DNA from: J089 sp964535735
GTDB lineage: Bacteria; Fidelibacterota; Marinisomatia; Marinisomatales; J089
Assembly: GCA_964535735.1 (NCBI GenBank)
Contig: CAZHTM010000038.1
Coordinates: 1-22,749 of the forward strand
Length of the DNA: 22,749 nt
Direction: 5' to 3'
In this document: positions 8,670-14,139 of the stretch, piece after piece
How positions within the stretch are numbered: position 1 is the stretch's first letter
Layout of the letters: each line of letters starts with the position of its first letter
The notes under the pieces: model-generated
What the model saw: only the letters and a program-made list of their open reading frames with translations
What the model was told of the DNA's origin: nothing
The model's database searches: none
Made by a program: the position numbers and the translations under genes

Positions 8670-9155
8670 CTATGAAGTTTGAATAATTTCTCCCCGCTTG
8701 CGTTCCAACTCCTCTTTTGTCCAGGTTTCCCACACAGATTCACAATAATCCACCACAAAACAGTCAGGGCACCAACCACTGCAACCATCCAGATGCAAAT
8801 GGCTGTTTTTGGACATAGGCACGGTAATCAATTCATTAATGATTTCCTCCGTGAGGAAGCGATACGCCATGTGCGCGGGTACCTCCAAAAAGATTCGCTT
8901 TTCCTCCAAAACGGACGTCAACCTGTTTAACTCTGTTTTAACTTCCTCATCGGTTAATTCATTGGCCGGCCTGAATTCCGGTAACAGGTCACCGATACGC
9001 GTATCCGGTTCTCGTTCAATCTCCAGGATGTGTTTTAAAAACTCATTTTCCACTTCCGGTGACAGACCATCCGAAATATTAATGGACCCGCCATTGGCAA
9101 CAATCTCAGCCTTCATGGCCAAGTTTTCAGCTTTTATCTTTTCTATATCTTTCAT
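8670..9155 (-). CDS. hypothetical four-cysteine protein within the cas operon
   Basis: I do not recognise a named family for this 161-residue protein. It is acidic and mostly helical for residues 1-115, with no signal peptide or membrane segment. It ends in a compact cysteine cluster, C125-x3-C129-x2-C132-x5-C138, followed by a VVDYCE segment and an amphipathic W-x2-W-T-x2-ELER tail. The spacing suggests a zinc or iron-sulfur site. The gene lies between cas6 and the DUF1016 gene on the same strand, 58 bases after cas6. The tail copy directly before cas8b suggests a long association with this operon. A Cas4 identity was considered because Cas4 also has a C-terminal cysteine cluster, but no N-terminal cysteine or D...E-x-K nuclease motif is visible and the protein is too short. 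Confidence 0.8.
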   Translation of the reverse strand: MKDIEKIKAENLAMKAEIVANGGSINISDGLSPEVENEFLKHILEIEREPDTRIGDLLPEFRPANELTDEEVKTELNRLTSVLEEKRIFLEVPAHMAYRFLTEEIINELITVPMSKNSHLHLDGCSGWCPDCFVVDYCESVWETWTKEELERKRGEIIQTS

Positions 9156-9163
9156 GTTTTATT

Positions 9164-9251
9164 ACAACGAAGAAAGCGAAGTAAACGAATGGTCTTTTTG
9201 TTCATTTTCCTATTTATAGACTCTTTTCGTTTAATTCGTTTCTTTCGTTGT
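9164..9251. repeat. long imperfect inverted repeat between cas6 and the four-cysteine gene
   Basis: The arms 9164-9190 and 9226-9251 are near reverse complements (both built from ACGAA/AAACGAA-like units), separated by about 35 bases. The right arm encodes the last residues of Cas6 (NERNELNE) and the left arm lies just upstream of the next gene. In the minus-strand transcript it could fold into a long imperfect hairpin. There is no T-run typical of an intrinsic terminator, so attenuation, mRNA processing or a dispersed repeat are all possible. Confidence 0.55.
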
Positions 9252-9918
9252 GAATCCTCACCACGGTACCGAATCCCCGGGCGGTTTGTTTCCCCAGTCC
9301 CATATAATCGGGGATTAAAAAATTCACTGAAAATTCCCCCTCAAAACAGAGCATTCTGTTATTTTTAAAATTCCGCATTTTTGGTGTTAAATGTGATTCT
9401 ACACGAAGATCATTCTTGGCTGGAATATCGTAATGCAATCCTTTGGCCAGGGAGATAAGATTCCCAACCAATATTGATTCCAGGATCGATCTCCGCTCGG
9501 CCCAGGGAGCGGCTTTGTATCTTACGAAATTTTCCTGATTCAACGGCATCCACGGCAGAACAAACCGATACTTGAATGGCGTAGTGGATTGACCTAAAGG
9601 ATCGCAATTCAACACAACCGCTTTTTCATTGATTCGGTGCTGTTTTCCGTTTATCTCCAGGTGAGCGATGTCGATAAACACTTTTTTCAAGATGGCAATG
9701 CCATCCTCAAGGCCAATAATCGTTGGCGCATCATTCAGCACCTTGAATTGGATCACCGGGTAATGATAATGAAATTTTCCCCCCGGCAGGTGGTTATGGA
9801 TTAGATGATAATCCCGGTAACGGTTTGCCAGATAACCCCGGAATTTTGGAATATCAAATTCTCTTATTTTTAACTCAGGAAAGGATAAAACAATTTTTTG
9901 CACTAAGATTTGTTTCAT
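9214..9918 (-). CDS. cas6: CRISPR-associated endoribonuclease Cas6 (Cas6b-like)
   Basis: Cas6 cuts the CRISPR precursor transcript within each repeat to give mature crRNAs. The 234-residue protein has an N-terminal FRGYLANRY segment (26-34) followed by a histidine-rich stretch (H38, H41, H43) that may supply the catalytic histidine. It has the C-terminal glycine-rich RAMP loop GLGKQTARGFGTV (207-219). Length and motif order fit the Cas6b/DUF-type Cas6 proteins of type I-B systems. It is the first gene of the operon, with about 290 non-coding bases upstream that should hold the promoter. Its last codons form one arm of an inverted repeat. The array it would process is not in the window. Confidence 0.88.
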   Translation of the reverse strand: MKQILVQKIVLSFPELKIREFDIPKFRGYLANRYRDYHLIHNHLPGGKFHYHYPVIQFKVLNDAPTIIGLEDGIAILKKVFIDIAHLEINGKQHRINEKAVVLNCDPLGQSTTPFKYRFVLPWMPLNQENFVRYKAAPWAERRSILESILVGNLISLAKGLHYDIPAKNDLRVESHLTPKMRNFKNNRMLCFEGEFSVNFLIPDYMGLGKQTARGFGTVVRIHNERNELNEKSL

Positions 9919-10208
9919 TGGTTGTTATACCTCTACGAAAAGTCAATTGGAAAATATCAAATCCGCCTTTGCACTATAACCCAATCGCTTCATCAAACAG
10001 AGCCAATCACAAAACAGTCCGGCTACCTAAACAAATTAATTTACTCTAAAAAAACTATTGTTTAAAGCGTTGTACTCATCAGGAACTAGTCATTCATATT
10101 TCTTTTACCCATTCTATAGTATCTGTTTCCAGTACCGAATAGAATAGACCAAATCCTTGTTTCATGTCACGGTTTCTCGCGATTCAATCAATACTCGGAC
10201 GCCAATGT
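9919..10208. other. intergenic region upstream of cas6; junction of AT-rich and GC-richer DNA
   Basis: No gene is seen in these 290 bases. On the minus strand they must contain the promoter of the cas operon. Candidate elements such as TTGACT and TATAGT are present but not at a convincing spacing, so I do not place a promoter. A weak GAGGT about ten bases before the cas6 ATG may be its ribosome binding site. No CRISPR-like direct repeats were found. Base composition changes here from AT-rich to clearly more GC-rich. Confidence 0.5.
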
Positions 10209-10808
10209 TTATTCAGGTTCCGGATGGGACTGAATCCAGGACGCGGTTGCGGACATAAGATTTGGATAAAAATCTAAAAACGCGGTTTCCAAGGATGTGT
10301 TCAGGGTCTTTAGTGTGTCCAGGGTTCCCCCTAAACCATTGGGCTGCTTAAGGCGTAGGGCCAGTTGGTCCAGGGAAAGGACCACACCCTCCATGGTCGC
10401 GTATCTATTCAGGAGATCGGTGGACGCCATGAACTGAAAAAACCGCTGACCTTCAGGTGGAAAATTCTGTGCCCGATTTTCCAGGCATGCGTAGCACCAT
10501 TGGATAAACATTTCTCGATTCAGTCTGGGATAATATTCCTCCCAGTGATGAATCAAATAATGATCGAACACTACATCCAGAATGATGCCTGCCACCCGCC
10601 GGTGAGGTGGAGGAAAGAGGGGGCGAAGGACTTTGATCCGAGGATGCTCATCGGTAAAGCAGTCAATCATGCGGTGAAGGCGGATGCCCCGGCGGACAGT
10701 CTCCGGCCAGGTATGGTCTTCTCCCGCCCGGAGAAAATCTCCCAGGAAATTGCCTAACACCAGATCTTCATTAGAATCGGACAGGGCAAAATGGGCCAGG
10801 AAATTCAT
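10209..10808 (-). CDS. acpH: acyl carrier protein phosphodiesterase family protein (AcpH, DUF479)
   Basis: AcpH-family enzymes remove the 4'-phosphopantetheine group from acyl carrier protein in the cytosol. The 199-residue protein starts with MNFLAHFALS, followed by LVLGNFLGDFLR (D24), GIRLHRMIDCFTDEHP (H45, D49, D53, H55) and ILDVVFDHYLIHHW (D78, D82, H83). These Asp/His motifs and their order are those of the HD-like DUF479 family. Length matches E. coli AcpH (about 193). It lies 66 bases downstream of the SDR gene on the same strand and may be cotranscribed with it. Many DUF479 proteins outside the Enterobacteria have not been tested, so the exact substrate is inferred. Confidence 0.88.
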   Translation of the reverse strand: MNFLAHFALSDSNEDLVLGNFLGDFLRAGEDHTWPETVRRGIRLHRMIDCFTDEHPRIKVLRPLFPPPHRRVAGIILDVVFDHYLIHHWEEYYPRLNREMFIQWCYACLENRAQNFPPEGQRFFQFMASTDLLNRYATMEGVVLSLDQLALRLKQPNGLGGTLDTLKTLNTSLETAFLDFYPNLMSATASWIQSHPEPE

Positions 10809-10874
10809 ACCTTGATTAAATAAAGAGATTCAGTAGGATTTTAACCTTTCGTGCGTGGAACCAGATTCGATGAA

Positions 10875-11723
10875 TTATTTTCCCTTCCGAAGAGCCTTTA
10901 ATCCCTTCCATGCGATTTTGGGAAGCCGATCCAGGTCATTGAATTCACCAGCTCCTTTCAGCCATTCACCGCCGTCAATGGTGACCACTTCTCCATTGAT
11001 ATAGCCGGAAAAATCGGACATGAGATAAGCCGCCAGATTGGCCAGTTCCGGGTGTTCTCCGAACCGCCCCAATGGCACTCGTTTTTTCATAGCCTTTTCA
11101 ATGCCCAGCCCGGGAGGAACCAAACGATTCCATGCACCGGGCGTAGGGAAAGGGCCAGGCGCAATGGCATTGGTGCGAATCTTGTATTTGGCCCATTCCA
11201 CAGCCAGAGAACGAGTCAGAGCCAGTACTCCGGCTTTGGCGGCGGCGGACGGAACCACATATCCTGAGCCCGTCCAGGCGTAGGTTGTGACAATATTTAA
11301 CATGGTACCGCCGTCCCCGGCGATCATGGCTTTCCCAACAGCATGCGTCATATTAAACGTCCCGTTCAATACGATGTCCACCACCACTTTGAAGCCACCC
11401 TCCGTAAGGTCCTCGGTGGGACAAATAAAATTTCCGGCAGCGTTATTCACCAAGCCGTGGATCGGGCCCAATTGCTCCTGTACGGTGTCCACCACGCGGT
11501 GTACCTCCGCTGGTTTCCGAATATCACAGGCCAAAGGCAGGACCGTACGTCCAGTGGCGTCCGAAATTTCTTTGGCAGTTTGATCAAGCACGTCCTGTTT
11601 CCGGCTGGAAATAATCAGGGTGGCGCCTAATTCCGAGAAGCGATGAGCCATGGATTTCCCCAAGCCGGTGCCACCGCCAGTGATGAGAATAGTTTTCCCC
11701 TCCAGAAGGGTGTCTTTAAACAT
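10875..11723 (-). CDS. SDR family oxidoreductase, 2,4-dienoyl-CoA reductase-like
   Basis: This 282-residue Rossmann-fold enzyme has the cofactor motif TGGGTGLG (15-22), a CDIRKP segment and NNAAGNF (93-99). It is closest in pattern to mitochondrial/peroxisomal-type 2,4-dienoyl-CoA reductase (DECR). The usual SDR YxxxK is replaced by the DECR arrangement TTYAWTGSGYVVPSAAAK, in which Y148, S159 and K163 have the same spacing as Tyr199, Ser210 and Lys214 of human DECR1. The C-terminal GEFNDL also matches DECR proteins. It would reduce 2,4-dienoyl-CoA with NADPH during beta-oxidation of unsaturated fatty acids. The neighbouring gene acts on acyl carrier protein, so a lipid-metabolism pair is possible. 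Enoyl-CoA reductase activity is the main alternative. Confidence 0.88.
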   Translation of the reverse strand: MFKDTLLEGKTILITGGGTGLGKSMAHRFSELGATLIISSRKQDVLDQTAKEISDATGRTVLPLACDIRKPAEVHRVVDTVQEQLGPIHGLVNNAAGNFICPTEDLTEGGFKVVVDIVLNGTFNMTHAVGKAMIAGDGGTMLNIVTTYAWTGSGYVVPSAAAKAGVLALTRSLAVEWAKYKIRTNAIAPGPFPTPGAWNRLVPPGLGIEKAMKKRVPLGRFGEHPELANLAAYLMSDFSGYINGEVVTIDGGEWLKGAGEFNDLDRLPKIAWKGLKALRKGK

Positions 11724-11770
11724 GGGTCTTCCTTTCTTGAGAAAATGAATAAATCCGTTTATCTTTGGTC

Positions 11771-11974
11771 ATGGATCCGCTCAATTTAATCGGGATTGTC
11801 CTGTTTTTTGGCGGTTTATTGATTTTCAGTTTTAAACTCAGTCACTATAACCGCCGAAAATACGGCCCTCAATCATCTGATCAAACCGCCTCGACGTCCC
11901 CATCGTTGGTGCAAATGCTGAGCCTGATTATTCTGGCATTGGCTCTGGTTATCTTTTACCTTTCACGCGGGTAA
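11771..11974 (+). CDS. small membrane protein, function unknown
   Basis: A 67-residue product with two hydrophobic segments, one at the N-terminus (IGIVLFFGGLLIFSF) and one at the C-terminus (MLSLIILALALVIFYL). They are joined by a polar linker rich in R, K, S and T. No family is recognised. A TTG two codons upstream (11765) is a possible alternative start; neither start has a clear ribosome binding site. It is transcribed divergently from the SDR gene and lies 71 bases upstream of the PhoH gene, so the two may share a transcript. Confidence 0.65.
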   Translation: MDPLNLIGIVLFFGGLLIFSFKLSHYNRRKYGPQSSDQTASTSPSLVQMLSLIILALALVIFYLSRG

Positions 11975-12045
11975 CCGAGGCTGGAGTTTCCCTTGGATTC
12001 AATGTAATTTAATCAACCTATGATCGCAATAAGATAGGAGAACCT

Positions 12046-13386
12046 GTGCCGGCAAAAAAATCATCCTCTCCCAAAATATTTGTATTAGATACCAATGTGA
12101 TCCTCCACGATTCCAGTTGTATTGACCATTTCGAAGAAAATGATGTGGCCATCCCCATTACGGTGTTGGAGGAACTGGATCGCTTTAAACGGGGGAACGA
12201 ATTAATCAATTTTCATGCCCGACAATTTTTACGTCGTATTGATGATCTCACTGGCGATGTCCTCTTTGCGGAAGGGATCCGCTACAACGGGTCTCAAGGG
12301 AAAATTCGGGTGATTGTGGATCATGAATGGGATGAAGATCTGATTTCTGTTTTCTCGGAAGATTCTCCGGACCATCGGATCTTAAACAGTGCTTTCCGCC
12401 TGGCGAAACAAAATCCGGATCGGAAGGTGATTCTGGTCTCCAAGGACACCAACTTGCGCATGAAAGCCAAATCCCTGGGCATCCGGGCGCAGGATTATAC
12501 CACGGACAAAGTGGAAAGTATTGATAAGCTGTACACCGGTGTCACCTGGATCGAGGATGGGGATCCGGCCCTGATTGATCGGATCCATCAGGAGCCCGAT
12601 GGAATTCCCTGGGACAGTACCGGACTAGATTTGACGCCTGTGGCCAATCAGAATTTCATCATTAAAAATCAGCAGAAATCGGTACTGGCGAATTATAATC
12701 CCGAACTGAATTATCTGGTGAAAGTGAATAAACAACCGGCCTACGGAATCACGCCTCGGAACGCGGAGCAGACCTTTGCTTTAGCGGCTCTTACTAATCC
12801 CGCCCTGCCTCTGGTGACCTTGTCCGGGAAAGCGGGGACGGGGAAAACGCTGTTGGCTCTGGCAGGAGCCTTGGAATGCCGCCGGTCCTATTGGCAAATC
12901 TATTTAGCGCGCCCCATTGTTCCCCTGAGTAACCGGGACTTAGGGTTTTTACCGGGAGATGTCCGCTCCAAAATTGATCCCTATATGCAACCCCTGTTCG
13001 ACAATCTGAGTGTAATCAAGCATCAATTCAATGAACAGGACGACCGATATCTTAAAATTAATGAAATGATGGAATCCGAAAAACTGGTGATCAGCCCCCT
13101 GGCGTATATCCGAGGCCGCAGTTTTCAGAATGTGTACTTCATTATCGACGAAGCCCAGAACCTGACACCCCACGAAGTGAAGACTATTATCACCCGGGCC
13201 GGAGAAGGCACAAAAATTGTTTTAACCGGCGATATCCATCAAATTGACCAACCCTACTTGGACTCCCTATCTAATGGGCTCAGCTATCTGATCAATCGGA
13301 TGAAAGGCCAGACGCTGTACAGTCATATTACATTGGAGAAAGGGGAACGGTCCTATCTGGCGGAACTGGCCAGTGATTTACTCTAA
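12046..13386 (+). CDS. PhoH family ATPase with N-terminal PIN domain (YlaK-like)
   Basis: This 446-residue protein joins a PIN-type RNase domain (about 1-150, beginning FVLDTNVIL with D15 and followed by a VLEELDRFK acidic cluster) to a PhoH ATPase domain. The ATPase has Walker A GKAGTGKT (261-268) and Walker B IIDEAQ (366-371). Between them is the PhoH-typical RPIVPLSNRDLGFLPGD segment. Such PIN-PhoH (PhoH2/YlaK) proteins are thought to be ATP-driven RNA helicase-ribonucleases. The start is GTG at 12046, supported by AGGAG about five bases upstream. The next gene begins nine bases after its stop, so the two form an operon. Confidence 0.93.
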   Translation: MPAKKSSSPKIFVLDTNVILHDSSCIDHFEENDVAIPITVLEELDRFKRGNELINFHARQFLRRIDDLTGDVLFAEGIRYNGSQGKIRVIVDHEWDEDLISVFSEDSPDHRILNSAFRLAKQNPDRKVILVSKDTNLRMKAKSLGIRAQDYTTDKVESIDKLYTGVTWIEDGDPALIDRIHQEPDGIPWDSTGLDLTPVANQNFIIKNQQKSVLANYNPELNYLVKVNKQPAYGITPRNAEQTFALAALTNPALPLVTLSGKAGTGKTLLALAGALECRRSYWQIYLARPIVPLSNRDLGFLPGDVRSKIDPYMQPLFDNLSVIKHQFNEQDDRYLKINEMMESEKLVISPLAYIRGRSFQNVYFIIDEAQNLTPHEVKTIITRAGEGTKIVLTGDIHQIDQPYLDSLSNGLSYLINRMKGQTLYSHITLEKGERSYLAELASDLL

Positions 13387-13395
13387 GGAATACCC

Positions 13396-13833
13396 ATGAC
13401 TGAAACTGATCTGACATCCACGATCCCGGAAGAACTTCAGGCAAAACAACTGACGTTACCGGACGCTGAATTACCGGCCCTGGATTCTCTGGCCACCTGG
13501 AGCCATCGTTTGGGCATCTTTCTGATTGTATTGGGGGTTTTGTATGTCCTCACGATTTTTGTATACGCCATTCCCACTGTAGTAGCGGGTGTCTTTTTTA
13601 TCGCCATGGGGACCCGGCTTACGGCGGCTGCCCGGGATCTGCGGGAAGCCCTGGAGCAGCGCGATGGAGAAGCGTTGGGGTCGGCGTTTCGGTTCATGAA
13701 AACATTTTTTGTTCAAAATCTGGTGTTCTATAGCTTAGTGATTGTGTTTATGATTTTAATGGTCGTGGCCATGCTGGTTTTTGCCCCGGCCTTTCAGGAG
13801 TTGTTAGAAGGAGCCGGCGGATTTAGCGGTTAA
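13396..13833 (+). CDS. membrane protein of unknown function, DUF5362-like
   Basis: A 145-residue protein with a polar N-terminus (about 1-30), two or three membrane segments between about 35 and 73, an amphipathic basic/acidic helix (AARDLREALEQRDGEA, about 75-90) and a final membrane segment at about 107-135. The layout recalls DUF5362-type small membrane proteins, but the match is only by general pattern. It follows phoH by nine bases, with an AAGGAA ribosome binding site overlapping the intergenic gap, and is very probably cotranscribed with it. Confidence 0.75.
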   Translation: MTETDLTSTIPEELQAKQLTLPDAELPALDSLATWSHRLGIFLIVLGVLYVLTIFVYAIPTVVAGVFFIAMGTRLTAAARDLREALEQRDGEALGSAFRFMKTFFVQNLVFYSLVIVFMILMVVAMLVFAPAFQELLEGAGGFSG

Positions 13834-14139
13834 AGCGCTGTCTACCGAATCCCCTGTTTTACACTCCGAAGTCCAATTGTGGGTAAAATGTTGGATGTTG
13901 AATGTTGGATGTTGAATGTTGGATGTTGGATGTTGGATGTTGGATTTTCTGAACTACCGAACTTGCGATTTAATGATTTTTTGATTCATGTTTATTGTTG
14001 TAAGAAATCCTGATTCCTGATAACTTATCTTTAAGTGTAACGCACGTCTAGTTCTGAAAATGGGGACTCTTTTACGACAAGCACCTCGCCCCTGAAAGAA
14101 CACATTTCCTATCCTTGTATTCAAAAAAATGGGGGAATT
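13834..14139. other. 306-base intergenic region upstream of the PAS histidine kinase
   Basis: Holds the heptamer repeat at 13888-13943 and otherwise AT-rich sequence. The promoter of the kinase gene must lie here, because the upstream operon ends at 13833, but I see no convincing -35/-10 pair. A run of five G residues sits just before the kinase ATG. Confidence 0.5.
13888..13943 (+). repeat. heptanucleotide tandem repeat, eight units
   Basis: Eight head-to-tail units of ATGTTGG or ATGTTGA can be read without gaps. The order is G, A, G, A, G, G, G, G at the last position. It is non-coding and lies between two genes of the same direction. Similar heptamer arrays are known in intergenic DNA of several bacteria and are prone to slipped-strand length changes. 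Confidence 0.9.

Noticed and set aside
8670..9155. Reading the four-cysteine protein as Cas4
   Set aside because: Cas4 has one N-terminal and three C-terminal cysteines and a RecB-like D...E-x-K core. Here all four cysteines are together at the C-terminus, no nuclease motif is seen and the protein is too short.
8582..9219. Several overlapping ORFs on both strands around the four-cysteine gene
   Set aside because: They are shadows in other frames: only the 8670-9155 minus frame is supported by the conserved tail seen again at 7356-7514.
10115..10155. Short inverted repeat ATTCTAT...ATAGAAT as an operator
   Set aside because: The 7-base AT-rich arms with a loop of about 20 bases are expected by chance in such sequence, and the site is far from a recognisable promoter.
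9919..10208. Possible CRISPR leader or array upstream of cas6
   Set aside because: No direct repeats of 25-40 bases with regular spacers are present in this stretch or elsewhere in the window.
11038..11630. Four plus-strand ORFs opposite the SDR gene
   Set aside because: The minus strand encodes a complete DECR-like SDR. These frames are antisense by-products of GC-richer coding DNA.
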